Assembly: GCA_016860785.1 (NCBI GenBank)
Contig: BOKC01000002.1
Location: forward strand, 1-64,000
DNA: 64,000 nt
Direction: 5' to 3'
Source: Patescibacteria group bacterium
GTDB lineage: Bacteria > Patescibacteriota > Minisyncoccia > Phycocordibacterales > BOKC01
Part shown: one piece after another, positions 33,716 through 41,876 of the stretch
Position numbering within the stretch: position 1 is the stretch's first letter
How the letters are laid out: each line of letters starts with the position of its first letter
Notes under the pieces: model-generated
Databases searched by the model: none
What the model was told of the DNA's origin: nothing
The model's input: only the letters and a program-made list of their open reading frames with translations
Program-made: the position numbers and the translations under genes

Positions 33716-34228
33716 ATGCAAGAAACAGAAGTAAAAGATCAAAAAGAGGACCAAGAAGAAACCGAAACCCAAGACGCAAGGGTTTACGAAGCTAGTTTTC
33801 TTTTGTCGCCATCTATCGCGGAAGAAAAATTGCCGGAAGAGGTTTCGGCGCTGAAAACAGCCATCGAAGAATTTGGTGGTATTTTTATTTCCGAAGATTT
33901 TCCCAGATTGCGACCACTTTCTTATGAAATGGTCAAAAAAATTGACAATAAAAACCAAAAATACAATCAGGCCTACTTTGGTTGGGTTAAATTTGAAATT
34001 GAACCGTCGAAGATGTTGGCGATCAAAAACTCTTTCCAAAATAATTTAAACATTATTAGATTTCTCCTGATCGAGACTGTCAAAGAAAATACTTTGTATT
34101 CTCACAAGTTAGCAGCTAGAAAGGACAGGGAGGCGAAAAGCGCAAGACAAGCGGAAGAAGCGGCACTGGGTCCGGTTTCCGAAGAAGAGATTGATAAAAG
34201 TATAGAAAAGTTGGTGGTCAGTGAATAA
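33716..34228 (+). CDS. rpsF: Ribosomal protein S6 (bS6)
   Basis: The bS6 core (residues about 25-125: VYEASFLLSPSIAEEKLPEE, RLRPLSYEMVKKIDNKNQKY, FGWVKFEIEPSK) carries an acidic N-terminal extension of about 22 residues and a charged C-terminal tail. I start at the ATG at 33716; the ATG at 33698 overlaps a TATGTT box. bS6 pairs with bS18 in the 30S platform, and rpsR lies downstream beyond ssb and an inserted cassette. Confidence 0.93.
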   Translation: MQETEVKDQKEDQEETETQDARVYEASFLLSPSIAEEKLPEEVSALKTAIEEFGGIFISEDFPRLRPLSYEMVKKIDNKNQKYNQAYFGWVKFEIEPSKMLAIKNSFQNNLNIIRFLLIETVKENTLYSHKLAARKDREAKSARQAEEAALGPVSEEEIDKSIEKLVVSE

Positions 34229-34292
34229 TTCAGCTGATAGGGTTGCAGAATTTTTATAATTTGAGATTATAAAAACAGCGATAATTTATAAA

Positions 34293-34757
34293 ATGTATCT
34301 AAATAAAGCTTTAATCATAGGCAACTTAACAAGAGATCCGGAACTTAAATCTCTGCCTTCCGGTACCGCAGTCTGCACTCTCGGCGTTGCTACCAATCGA
34401 GTTTGGAAGGACAAAGATGGTCAGAAACAGGAGAACACGGAATTTCATAATGTCGTAGTTTTTGGACGTCAAGCTGAAACCTCGGCTCAATATTTGAAGA
34501 AAGGCCAAAATGTTTTGGTTGAAGGTAGAATTCAGACTAGAAGCTGGGACGGCCAAGACGGTCAAAAAAGATACAGGACTGAAATTGTTGCCGACCGGGT
34601 GCAATTTGGTGCCAAGTCTGGAGGTGGCTTTACGTCTCCAAATTCACAGGACGATTCTTCTTCTCCTAACTCTGGCGACAAAAAACAAAGCACCAAGGAT
34701 GACGGAGAGATTGCATATCCGGAAGAGGAAGTGAATCCAGATGATATACCATTCTAG
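34293..34757 (+). CDS. ssb: Single-stranded DNA-binding protein
   Basis: The 154-residue SSB has an OB fold at residues 1-105 (NKALIIGNLTRDPELKSLP, then YLKKGQNVLVEGRIQTRSW), a disordered middle, and the acidic tip NPDDIPF that recruits partners such as RecO. It lies in the conserved rpsF-ssb-rpsR operon. Its TAG stop is the first word of the left repeat of the four-helix-bundle cassette. Confidence 0.96.
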   Translation: MYLNKALIIGNLTRDPELKSLPSGTAVCTLGVATNRVWKDKDGQKQENTEFHNVVVFGRQAETSAQYLKKGQNVLVEGRIQTRSWDGQDGQKRYRTEIVADRVQFGAKSGGGFTSPNSQDDSSSPNSGDKKQSTKDDGEIAYPEEEVNPDDIPF

Positions 34758-35168
34758 TCAGTAGAAGGTAGTGAGTAGTCTGTAGATTTAAGGCAACAAC
34801 AAAAATGGGTTACGAGAATCTCGTAGTTTGGCAGAAGTCTATGGAGTTGGTAGTAGAGATCTACCAGATAACAAATAAATTTCCTAAATCAGAGTTATAT
34901 GGTCTCACTTCTCAAATGAGAAGAGCTGCTGTATCTATTCCTTCTAATATTGCTGAAGGCAGTAGGCGTGGGGGTAAAAATGAAGTTAAAAGATTTTTTC
35001 TTATATCATTCGGCTCTGGCGCTGAATTGGAAACACAAGTAAAAATAGCTAAAAGACTTGAATTTATTAAAGAAGCTGATTGTGTAAAAATAGACAACTT
35101 ACTTGAGGAAGTTATGAAAATGTTGAATAAAATAGTGAACAGTTGACTTACTACTGACTACTGACTAT
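34755..35168. mobile_element. Four-helix-bundle gene cassette with TAGTCAGTAG inverted ends
   Basis: The left repeat 34755-34785 (TAGTCAGTAG, then GTAGTGAGTAGTCTGTAG) and the right repeat 35147-35168 (CTTACTACTGACTACTGACTA) are mutually inverted. They enclose one gene and split the ssb-rpsR pair, which is normally adjacent. Related ACTGACTAG words occur at 29380-29400. Transposition is inferred from this architecture only. Confidence 0.5.
34805..35146 (+). CDS. Four-helix bundle protein (23S rRNA intervening-sequence protein family)
   Basis: The 113-residue all-helical protein matches the IVP/S23 family: LVVWQKSMELVVEIYQITN, SELYGLTSQMRRAAVSIPSNIAEG, FFLISFGSGAELETQV and LLEEVMKMLNKI are classic. 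Relatives were first described as genes inside 23S rRNA intervening sequences (Leptospira, Coxiella), and the fold resembles the Avd protein of diversity-generating retroelements. Here the gene is not in the rRNA but between ssb and rpsR, flanked by inverted repeats. The 23S gene in this window does carry two repeat-built insertions. The molecular role is unknown. Confidence 0.9.
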   Translation: MGYENLVVWQKSMELVVEIYQITNKFPKSELYGLTSQMRRAAVSIPSNIAEGSRRGGKNEVKRFFLISFGSGAELETQVKIAKRLEFIKEADCVKIDNLLEEVMKMLNKIVNS

Positions 35169-35190
35169 AATCTACCAACTAATAAAATTT

Positions 35191-35391
35191 ATGACCCAAT
35201 GTTTTTTCACCCAAAATAATATCCAACACATAGATTATAAGGATGTAGAAATTCTAAAAAAATTTCTCAATCCTCATGGCCGTATAATAGCTAGAAAAAG
35301 GACAGGGGTTTCAGCTAAGAATCAGCGAAAACTTGCTATGGCCGTAAAACGCGCTCGCTTTATGGGACTTTTACCCTACGTACAGAAATAG
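35191..35391 (+). CDS. rpsR: Ribosomal protein S18 (bS18)
   Basis: The 66-residue bS18 has [30 protein letters not shown] and the terminal [14 protein letters not shown]. It has two cysteines fewer than zinc-binding forms. No rplI (bL9) follows, unlike the usual rpsR-rplI order. Confidence 0.95.
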   Translation: MTQCFFTQNNIQHIDYKDVEILKKFLNPHGRIIARKRTGVSAKNQRKLAMAVKRARFMGLLPYVQK

Positions 35392-35392
35392 G

Positions 35393-35512
35393 TTTTAGGG
35401 TATAGCCACTAGCCAATAGAGGATTCTACTACTTGCGCTAATCTCCCTATGATTTCTGGAGATTAATTTCTACACCCTATTGGCTAAACTCTAGACCCTA
35501 ACTTACTCTCTC
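35393..35512. terminator. Convergent terminator with inverted TAGCCAATAG repeats
   Basis: AATCTCC-CTATGATTTCT-GGAGATT forms a central hairpin between the converging rpsR and efp genes. On both sides are mutually inverted TAGGG-type repeats (35393-35422 and 35474-35510), including ACCCTATTGGCTA, the complement of the 13-mer found at 17347. Confidence 0.65.
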
Positions 35513-36061
35513 CACATATTCTCCGGTATCGGTGTTGATTCTTAAAATATCGCCCTCTTTGATGAAAAGCGGCACCTGAACTATCGCCCCGGTCTCCAAA
35601 ACAGCTTCTTTAGTTGCGCCTTGGGCGGTATTACCTTTGACTGCAGGATGAGACTCTTTCACCGCCAATTCAACTTTTATCGGCACCTTTATGCCTATAA
35701 TTTTTTCATTAAACACGAGCGCTTCGGCCAAAGAATTTTCTTTCATAAATTTGCCCTGTGGCCCAATCATTTCTTCTCCAAAAAAGAATCTGTCGCGCGA
35801 ATTGTCTGGGTCGCAAAACCAGTATTGACCCTTGTTTAGATATAGAAATTTTATTTCTTTTTTCTGAAGATCAGCTTCCTCGGCTTTTTCGGAAACATGA
35901 AAAGACCGTTCGGTAACTTTGCCAGTTATTAAATTTTTTAATTTAGTAGCGTTGACCGGCTTTCTTTGCTGTTTTCGGAAAACGTGCGAACTTAAAACTT
36001 CATATGGCTCGCCGTCTAGCTCTATAAATTTTTTCTCCGTGATTTCGTTGTATTGCAACAT
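35498..36061 (-). CDS. efp: Elongation factor P
   Basis: The 187-residue EF-P relieves ribosome stalling at polyproline. Three beta-barrel domains are recognisable (start LQYNEITEKKFIELDGEPYEV, end ILRINTDTGEYVERV). The loop that normally reads PGKG or PGRG is replaced by FRKQQRKPVNATKL, so the usual modified lysine or arginine at the tip is not in its standard context. I start at the ATG at 36061; the upstream ATG at 36100 adds a non-conserved extension. Confidence 0.92.
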   Translation of the reverse strand: MLQYNEITEKKFIELDGEPYEVLSSHVFRKQQRKPVNATKLKNLITGKVTERSFHVSEKAEEADLQKKEIKFLYLNKGQYWFCDPDNSRDRFFFGEEMIGPQGKFMKENSLAEALVFNEKIIGIKVPIKVELAVKESHPAVKGNTAQGATKEAVLETGAIVQVPLFIKEGDILRINTDTGEYVERVS

Positions 36062-36096
36062 AATAGACAATAAGTTATTACAAAAGTCGCTTAATT

Positions 36097-36378
36097 TCAA
36101 GTCTTTACCTTTTCTTTTCTAAACTTGCCAAAAAACGCGCCAACAGACGAACCAATAACAAACCAAAAAATTGAAATTGTAAGAAAGATGTTTTTCCCGA
36201 AAAATTTTATTAGTTCAGCGTTTAGAAAATAATCAAGTCCTGCTAAGGGGAAGAAGATGATTGGCAAGAAGGTGTCGGCGAAACACCAATCGTCTAGACA
36301 AATTGCTTTGATAAAAATAACAACCCAAACAGTCAAGACGCCCAGAAAACCGCCCTTAAGCCAGTTAGGAACATGCAT
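36097..36378 (-). CDS. Small polytopic membrane protein
   Basis: The 93-residue frame starts immediately after the recA stop codon (TAA-ATG). It has three likely membrane segments (about 8-25, 33-50, 62-83: FLGVLTVWVVIFIKAI, LPIIFFPLAGLDYFL, IFLTISIFWFVIGSSVGAFFG). No family is recognised. Coupling to recA suggests co-transcription, but a functional link is not evident. Confidence 0.6.
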   Translation of the reverse strand: MHVPNWLKGGFLGVLTVWVVIFIKAICLDDWCFADTFLPIIFFPLAGLDYFLNAELIKFFGKNIFLTISIFWFVIGSSVGAFFGKFRKEKVKT

Positions 36379-37407
36379 TTACTTATCTTTTAACTGCTCT
36401 TTTATTTTTTTCAGAATATCGCCTGTAATTTTTGGTTCTGATTTTAGAAATTGTCGGGCAGCGTCATAGCCACGTCCGAGCTTAATTTCCTCACTCTTAC
36501 CCTCCGGACGATAAGTGTAAGATCCACCGCTTGATTTTTCAATAATCTTCAATTTTTCGCCAAGCGCCATAATTTCTCCTTCTCTAGAAATTCCTTCGTT
36601 ATACATCAAGTCAAATTCGGTTTGCTTGAAAGGCGCAGCCACTTTATTTTTTACAACTTTTGCTCGGATGCGAGAACCCATAATTTCTTCCCCTTTTTTA
36701 ATTTGGGCTATACGTCGGATATCAATTCTGACCGATGTATAAAATTTAAGAGCTTTACCACCCGGAGTTGTTTCTGGATTGCCAAACATCACCCCGATTT
36801 GCATTCTAATCTGATTTATAAAGATGACAATTGTCTTGCTTTTGGCTACGATAGCTGTCAATTTTCTTAAAGCTTGGCTCATCAGGCGGGCTTGTTTGCC
36901 GACGTGATGTGCGCCCATTTCGCCTTCTATCTCGTCTTTCGGAGTTAGAGCGGCGACAGAATCTACAACTATAACGTCTAGTTTTCCAGAACGCACCAAA
37001 GATTCTACAATTTCAAGAGCTTGTTCTCCGGTGTCTGGTTGAGAAATAAGAAGTTCGTCTATTTTTACACCCAAGCGTTTTGAATATTCTGGGTCCATGG
37101 CGTGTTCTGCGTCAATAAAGGCACAGACCCCGCCTTTTTTCTGGGCTTCGGCGATTACATGCAGGGAAAGGGTGGTTTTTCCAGAAGACTCTGGACCATA
37201 TATTTCTATAATTCTGCCTCTTGGCATACCACCGACTCCGAGCGCGGCGTCCAATCCTATAGATCCGGTCGGGATTGAGTCCACATTCACTTTAGGTTTT
37301 TCACCGAGTTTCATTATCGCCTCTTCTCCAAAACGGGACTTTATGTCGCGCAAAGTTTCGTCTATATTTTTTCCAGAGACCCTTTCTTCTTTTTTTGCTT
37401 TTTTCAT
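36379..37407 (-). CDS. recA: Recombinase RecA
   Basis: The 342-residue RecA has Walker [14 protein letters not shown], Walker [15 protein letters not shown], the L1/L2 DNA-binding loops ([21 protein letters not shown] and [20 protein letters not shown]), and the C-terminal domain. I use the ATG at 37407 ([12 protein letters not shown]); nine more codons upstream are hydrophobic and non-conserved. recO and ssb, its partners, are elsewhere in this window. No LexA-type box was seen upstream. Confidence 0.97.
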   Translation of the reverse strand: MKKAKKEERVSGKNIDETLRDIKSRFGEEAIMKLGEKPKVNVDSIPTGSIGLDAALGVGGMPRGRIIEIYGPESSGKTTLSLHVIAEAQKKGGVCAFIDAEHAMDPEYSKRLGVKIDELLISQPDTGEQALEIVESLVRSGKLDVIVVDSVAALTPKDEIEGEMGAHHVGKQARLMSQALRKLTAIVAKSKTIVIFINQIRMQIGVMFGNPETTPGGKALKFYTSVRIDIRRIAQIKKGEEIMGSRIRAKVVKNKVAAPFKQTEFDLMYNEGISREGEIMALGEKLKIIEKSSGGSYTYRPEGKSEEIKLGRGYDAARQFLKSEPKITGDILKKIKEQLKDK

Positions 37408-37457
37408 GATAGAAATACTTATTAGACAAAACAAAGTGAGTTTTAGAATTTTATCTG

Positions 37458-37492
37458 CAGTCCAAGTTTTTGCGAAGCAAAAACTTGGACTG
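37458..37492. repeat. Perfect 16-bp inverted repeat between ORF 37529 and recA
   Basis: CAGTCCAAGTTTTTGC-GAA-GCAAAAACTTGGACTG. It lies upstream of recA and downstream of the 37529-37888 gene, all on the minus strand. It may be a terminator for the upstream operon or an operator. A T tract is lacking. Confidence 0.6.
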
Positions 37493-37528
37493 CCCTAGAA
37501 AAACATATTCACTCGCTTTGTTCGTTTA

Positions 37529-37888
37529 TTATTTTTCTAAATTATACACCAATTTAAGAACTTTTATCCTTTCTCTCCCCAATCGGTCTTTGGCTGAAAT
37601 CTTTATTGCATTATATCCTGGCGCTAGAATAAATTTTTCAAGAAAAACACCTTTTTCATCTATAAAAATCGGCGAATCATTAAGACTCAAAAAAGAAATA
37701 TTTCTTGCTCTCCCGTGGATTTTTACCAAGCTTTCTTCAAAGCCACCCCCGTCACTTGGTTCGTAAATTTCTAAAATTGGACCGCTGATTATACCCCGAG
37801 CTTCAAACAGGGAGTAACCGACTATGACTAAAGCAAAAAACGCTACCAAAGCTATTTTTAGGACTGACTTGAAATCAGGGTTTTTCAT
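37529..37888 (-). CDS. Membrane-anchored Ig-like protein
   Basis: The 119-residue protein has a membrane anchor at about residues 10-27. One beta-sandwich domain of the glucodextranase/Big type follows (SLVKIHGRARNISFLSLNDSPIF, FILAPGYNAIKISAKDRLGRE). Its start overlaps the ftsK stop by 4 bases, so the two are translationally coupled. The role is unknown, possibly envelope-related. Confidence 0.75.
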   Translation of the reverse strand: MKNPDFKSVLKIALVAFFALVIVGYSLFEARGIISGPILEIYEPSDGGGFEESLVKIHGRARNISFLSLNDSPIFIDEKGVFLEKFILAPGYNAIKISAKDRLGRERIKVLKLVYNLEK

Positions 37889-40107
37889 CGGTTTTCTGCC
37901 CCGTATTCTTCGGGTGAATTTTCAACCCCAACTTCGTCATTTGTTATAACTTCTCTTGGTTTGGCACCCTCGCCGGCGCCGACCACTCCTCTTTCCTCAA
38001 GCATGTCTATGAGTCTTGCGGCTCTGGCGTATCCTATTCTAAGACGCCTTTGAAGATAAGATGTTGAGGCCTTACCCGCTTTAACAACCAGCTCTCGGGC
38101 CTCTTCGTATAAATCATCATCTACATCCGAATCAGAGTTGCTAAGCTCTATGGCGTTTTGAGCTGTTTCAAGATTGATATCTATAGTCGAGTTGTCGCTT
38201 TGATTGTTTTCGTAAATAAATTTAACCACATCTTTGACTTCGGCTTCTGAAATATAGGCCGTTTGGATTCTCAGAGGTTTTGACATATCACTTGAAAGAT
38301 AAAGCATGTCTCCGGCCCCAAGCAGTTTTTCGGCTCCAGTCATGTCAAGAATGGTTCGTGAATCAATCTGACTTGCGACCTGTAGAGCAATTCTTGTTGG
38401 GATGTTAGCTTTTATCAGTCCAGTGATAACATTGACCGATGGTCTTTGAGTTGAGAGTACAAGATGTATGCCAACCGCTCTTGACATCTGAGCTAGTCGA
38501 ACCACTGCGGCCTCCATTTCTCTCGGAAAACTTGTCATAATATCAGCTAACTCATCAATAAAGATTACTATATATGGCATGGCTTCCGGCATTTCAGCTT
38601 CGTCTCTACTGCCACCTTTCTTACTTTTCAAAACCGGTTCAAGAATGTTTTTGTGGTAGGAGCCGATATCTCGCACTTTCTCTGCCTCCAATATGTCATA
38701 TCGGCGATCCATTTCTTTGGCTGCCCATTTCAGCGCTAAAATGGCTTTTTTAGGGTCGGTCAAAACCGGCGTTAAGAGATGTGGAATTTTATTGTAGAGA
38801 GTCAATTCCACCCTTTTTGGGTCAATTAGTATGAGTTTAAGGTTTTCTGGAGAGTTTCTGTAGAGAAGGGAAGTGATAAGAGAATGAACCATAACACTTT
38901 TACCACTTCCGGTTGCTCCGGCGATCAGAAGGTGAGGCATTCTAGCGATATCATCAAAATGGGCTTTGCCTGATATTGCTTTACCCAAAGCGATAAACAT
39001 TGGTTTGGGTGAATTTTGAAACTCATTTTCGGCCAAAATGCTTCCCAAGCCAACCGTTGTTTTTATACTATTGGGTATTTCAATTCCGACCAATGATTTT
39101 CCGGGTATTGGTGCTTCAATTCTTAGCGGGTGGGCGGCTAAAGCTAGAGCCAAATCGTTTTGCAAACCGACGATTCTTGAAAGTTTTATACCCTCTGCCG
39201 GCTTTAGAGCGTATCTAGTTACAGTCGGGCCAATTGTAATTTCATCCATTTCAACATTTATGCCGAAATTTTGCAGGGTTCTTTTTATGATGTTGGCGTT
39301 GGCTTTGATGTCGCCAACACCCGGCTTGCCAGAATCTCTGGATAGCAAATCAAGCGGGGGAGCTTTGTAAGCCACACCGCTTATCTTGCTTAAGTTTATC
39401 GGTAAGTCTTCGTTTTTATTTTTAGTATCCTTTTTTGCCTGCTCCTTTTTTTGAATTAGCTCTCTTGATTCTTTCGCTTCTTTGGTTTCCATATCTTCAT
39501 TAAGGTCTTCATCAGAGCCACCGTTTATCTTTATATTTTCAACTTCATTTTCCACCGCGTCTGTATTTGGGGAATTTTCTTTTGCTCCAAACCCAAACAA
39601 GCGCCTTGTTTTCAAAATTAATTGCCAGACGGCTGTCAGTCTTAATCTTGTGTCAAAAATTATTATCAAAGAGATTATTGTCAAAGAAAGCAAAATAACC
39701 ACCGCTACTATCGAATCAAAAAGTTTTAAAGTTGGAGCCGCTATCAACGCTCCGATCTGTCCGCCTTTATCGGTAAAAATCAACTCCAAAACTCCCATTC
39801 CGGAGAGAAGGAACAAAATCCCACCAATAATTTGTGGCCACGCCATCCTCCTTTGGACTGAAAACAAGAAAGCTGCCCCAAGAATAATTAGGATTGTTGG
39901 CAAAATGAAATATCCCCAGCCCAAAAGAGGTTTTAATATTTTGATTGCGACTTCTCCGACTATTCCGGCTTTCTCAAAAAATGCCACCGCCAGAAAGAAA
40001 GCCAATACAAAAAAAACTACTGCCAAGATACTTTGAAAAGTTTCAGATTGCGCAAAAGAAAAACTTTCTGATGTTGTTTTTTTATTTTTCTTTTTTTTGC
40101 GTCCCAT
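37885..40107 (-). CDS. ftsK: DNA translocase FtsK
   Basis: The 740-residue protein has four N-terminal membrane spans (about residues 20-170) and a charged linker of about 100 residues. The motor has Walker A IAGATGSGKSVMVHSL, Walker B YIVIFIDELADIM and QRPSVNVITGLIKANIPTRIA. The C-terminal gamma winged helix (SYLQRRLRIGYARAARLIDMLEE) reads polar DNA motifs. It drives chromosome dimer resolution at division. I prefer the ATG at 40107 (MGRKKKKNKK); the frame stays open to an ATG at 40146. Confidence 0.95.
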   Translation of the reverse strand: MGRKKKKNKKTTSESFSFAQSETFQSILAVVFFVLAFFLAVAFFEKAGIVGEVAIKILKPLLGWGYFILPTILIILGAAFLFSVQRRMAWPQIIGGILFLLSGMGVLELIFTDKGGQIGALIAAPTLKLFDSIVAVVILLSLTIISLIIIFDTRLRLTAVWQLILKTRRLFGFGAKENSPNTDAVENEVENIKINGGSDEDLNEDMETKEAKESRELIQKKEQAKKDTKNKNEDLPINLSKISGVAYKAPPLDLLSRDSGKPGVGDIKANANIIKRTLQNFGINVEMDEITIGPTVTRYALKPAEGIKLSRIVGLQNDLALALAAHPLRIEAPIPGKSLVGIEIPNSIKTTVGLGSILAENEFQNSPKPMFIALGKAISGKAHFDDIARMPHLLIAGATGSGKSVMVHSLITSLLYRNSPENLKLILIDPKRVELTLYNKIPHLLTPVLTDPKKAILALKWAAKEMDRRYDILEAEKVRDIGSYHKNILEPVLKSKKGGSRDEAEMPEAMPYIVIFIDELADIMTSFPREMEAAVVRLAQMSRAVGIHLVLSTQRPSVNVITGLIKANIPTRIALQVASQIDSRTILDMTGAEKLLGAGDMLYLSSDMSKPLRIQTAYISEAEVKDVVKFIYENNQSDNSTIDINLETAQNAIELSNSDSDVDDDLYEEARELVVKAGKASTSYLQRRLRIGYARAARLIDMLEERGVVGAGEGAKPREVITNDEVGVENSPEEYGAENR

Positions 40108-40264
40108 TTGAATTATTTTTCTTACTTGATTAAACAATGATAGCATAATTTTAATTTGCCTTGCGGTTTAAATCTTGGTTTTCCAAGCACTCTCCAAAAT
40201 TTCCTTGCATTATTCTTCCCGTAACAAAATCCACACACTGTATCGCCAAGTCATTGATATTTAC

Positions 40265-40363
40265 GTCCTTTACGGATATACTGTCCTTTAAGGTTTCCCA
40301 CACTTTTATAAAAGACAAAATCTGGTGGATTAATAAAGGACACTATATGAACGATAAAAGACA
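40265..40363. promoter_or_regulatory. TAAARGACA iteron-like array (promoter part)
   Basis: Inverted copies are at 40265-40272 and 40283-40290 (GTCCTTTA). Direct copies TAAAAGACA are at 40309-40317 and 40355-40363, and TAAAGGACA at 40334-40342, spaced 25 and 21 bp. The array spans the start codon of the HTH gene. Further copies lie inside that gene. Confidence 0.7.
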
Positions 40364-41183
40364 AATACAATTTAGCCCTAATAACGACCTTCAAAATACT
40401 GATTTAAATGGCTTATATGTGAAGGACGCAGTTTCTTTTATAAAAGACAATAATTTTTCTTATTTTTATAAAAAGACAGAAAGATTGGTTTCAGCGGTAT
40501 ATCTTTTGACAAGTCTTTTTGATGACAGAGAACCAATCAAGGATACTTTGAGAAAGAATTCTCTTGAGCTTCTTGATTTGTCTTTAGTTTCAAAATTTAC
40601 CATTGCCAAATTTGGCAAAAAAAGCTGGTTGGATCAGTGGGAGAATCAGCTTTTGAAAGTTGATTCTTTCCTTGAAACTTCTTTTTTTGCTGGTCTTATT
40701 TCACAAATGAATCTTGATATATTAAAAAAAGAGGTTGAGAAGATGGCCGGATTAGCTAACTCCTATTTAGAGCGTTGTGATTTGGGGGGTAAAAACGGTT
40801 TGTCAAACGACTTCTTTTTCGTTCAGAATCATGGGCTTATAGGACAATTTGAAAAAGACAATGTGGGTCAGACTGATGAGAGAAATAAATTAAATTACGA
40901 TAAAGGACATAATGGCGCGTCAAATCAAGAAATCAAGATTAATCACGTAGTACAAGGCAAAGACAAGGATGAAAAATTTGGCAAAGAGCGAAAAAATAAA
41001 AGGCAGATAAAGATTTTAGATATTATAAAAGACAAAAAATTGGCTTCTATAAAAGACATTTCTGATAATATAAAAGACTGTAGTGAAAAAACCATTCAGA
41101 GGGAGCTAATTTTCATGGTAAAAAGTGGAATTCTCAAGAAAGAGGGGGAGCGAAGATGGAGTCGGTATTCATTAAATCTCTAA
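40347..41183 (+). CDS. HTH protein carrying repeated TAAARGACA motifs
   Basis: The 278-residue protein has an N-terminal helical region without a known family (about 1-150, including SAVYLLTSLFDDREPIKDTLR) and a low-complexity linker. The C-terminal winged helix (about 215-278) is of DeoR/HTH type: IKILDIIKDKKLASIKDISD, TIQRELIFMVKSGILKKEGERRWSRY. I start at the ATG at 40347. At least ten TAAARGACA-like words occur from the promoter through to the HTH-coding part, several encoding IKD(K/I/N/C). It could be an autoregulator or a replication-initiator-like protein with iterons; both are inferences. Confidence 0.7.
   Translation: MNDKRQIQFSPNNDLQNTDLNGLYVKDAVSFIKDNNFSYFYKKTERLVSAVYLLTSLFDDREPIKDTLRKNSLELLDLSLVSKFTIAKFGKKSWLDQWENQLLKVDSFLETSFFAGLISQMNLDILKKEVEKMAGLANSYLERCDLGGKNGLSNDFFFVQNHGLIGQFEKDNVGQTDERNKLNYDKGHNGASNQEIKINHVVQGKDKDEKFGKERKNKRQIKILDIIKDKKLASIKDISDNIKDCSEKTIQRELIFMVKSGILKKEGERRWSRYSLNL
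41026..41079 (+). repeat. TAAARGACA array (3' part of the HTH gene)
   Basis: TAAAAGACA at 41026-41034 and 41050-41058 and TAAAAGACT at 41071-41079 are spaced 24 and 21 bp, nearly the same spacing as the promoter triplet (25 and 21). Other copies are at 40441-40449, 40469-40478 and 40911-40919. Confidence 0.65.
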
Positions 41184-41388
41184 ATAGAGGATAGCCAATA
41201 GGGTAAGGTCTAGGTAAATTTGGTTAGAGCGATCTAGAAGATCAGCGTTTAGTTTTGTATTTCCCCATACCCTAAACCCTAACCCCCATACCCTGAATCC
41301 TAATTTTAGAGTTATCCACAACCATATCGTTGGTTATAGCTGTCTTTTTATGTAAAATTGACTTGTCGGGAGAGGTATATCAAGCACG

Positions 41389-41416
41389 TTGCTTTTAGGT
41401 TGTTTTGTGGTATACT
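41389..41416 (+). promoter_or_regulatory. Promoter of the S-layer-like gene
   Basis: TTGCTT-N16-TATACT lies about 450 nt upstream of the start codon. A second candidate, TTGACT/TATCAA, overlaps just upstream but has poor spacing. Confidence 0.45.
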
Positions 41417-41720
41417 GTTCCGAATACAGATAAGCTTGTAATGGCTAGAAATCCTGTAAGCAAGGCAGTAAATTATCGTCTTAGAATAGCTGCCCGGTCT
41501 GTAAAGTTTCTACCAAATTCTGAAATTCTGAAATTCTGAAATTCGGGTACTTTGAAAATTAAATATTCGTTTGTGAGATTAAAATATCTTTTTCAGAGAT
41601 ATCAGAATTTTCCTTAATGTGGGTGTCTTGTTGAAATTCAGTCTAAAATTTATCAACTAAATTTTCGTTCCACTTTAGTCGAGGGGATCGAAAAGTTGGT
41701 TAAAAATTTATCAGCAAATT

Positions 41721-41770
41721 TCCAGCACCAACTTTGTATTCGGGCTCTCAAATACAAAGTTGGTGCTGGA
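41721..41770 (+). repeat. Perfect 20-bp inverted repeat in the S-layer leader
   Basis: TCCAGCACCAACTTTGTATT (41721-41740) and its exact complement (41751-41770) are separated by CGGGCTCTCA. It is followed by a CGCCGG/CCGGCG hairpin. Long leader hairpins like this often stabilise abundant messages. Confidence 0.75.
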
Positions 41771-41876
41771 AAAGAAAATTATCAGCACAACGCCGGCTTT
41801 TGTCGAAGTCCGGCGAGTTATTAAGATTCTCTCCAAAAACTTTTACCAGTAAACGGGGAGAAAATAATTATTAAAA

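Larger units (their letters stand above)
41184..41876. other. Gene-free region: repeats, DnaA-type box and long 5' leader
   Basis: No convincing gene is present. The stretch holds TAGGG-type repeats (41187-41215, 41265-41300), one TTATCCACA box (41312-41320), a TTGCTT-N16-TATACT promoter (41389-41416), three tandem TTCTGAAA words (41517-41545) and several hairpins. The last 450 nt look like the untranslated leader of the S-layer-like gene. Confidence 0.6.

Noticed and set aside
41265-41300. Telomere-like CCCTAA repeats
   Set aside because: The units vary in length and sequence and occur inside a continuous chromosome and inside genes. They belong to the dispersed tandem-word families.
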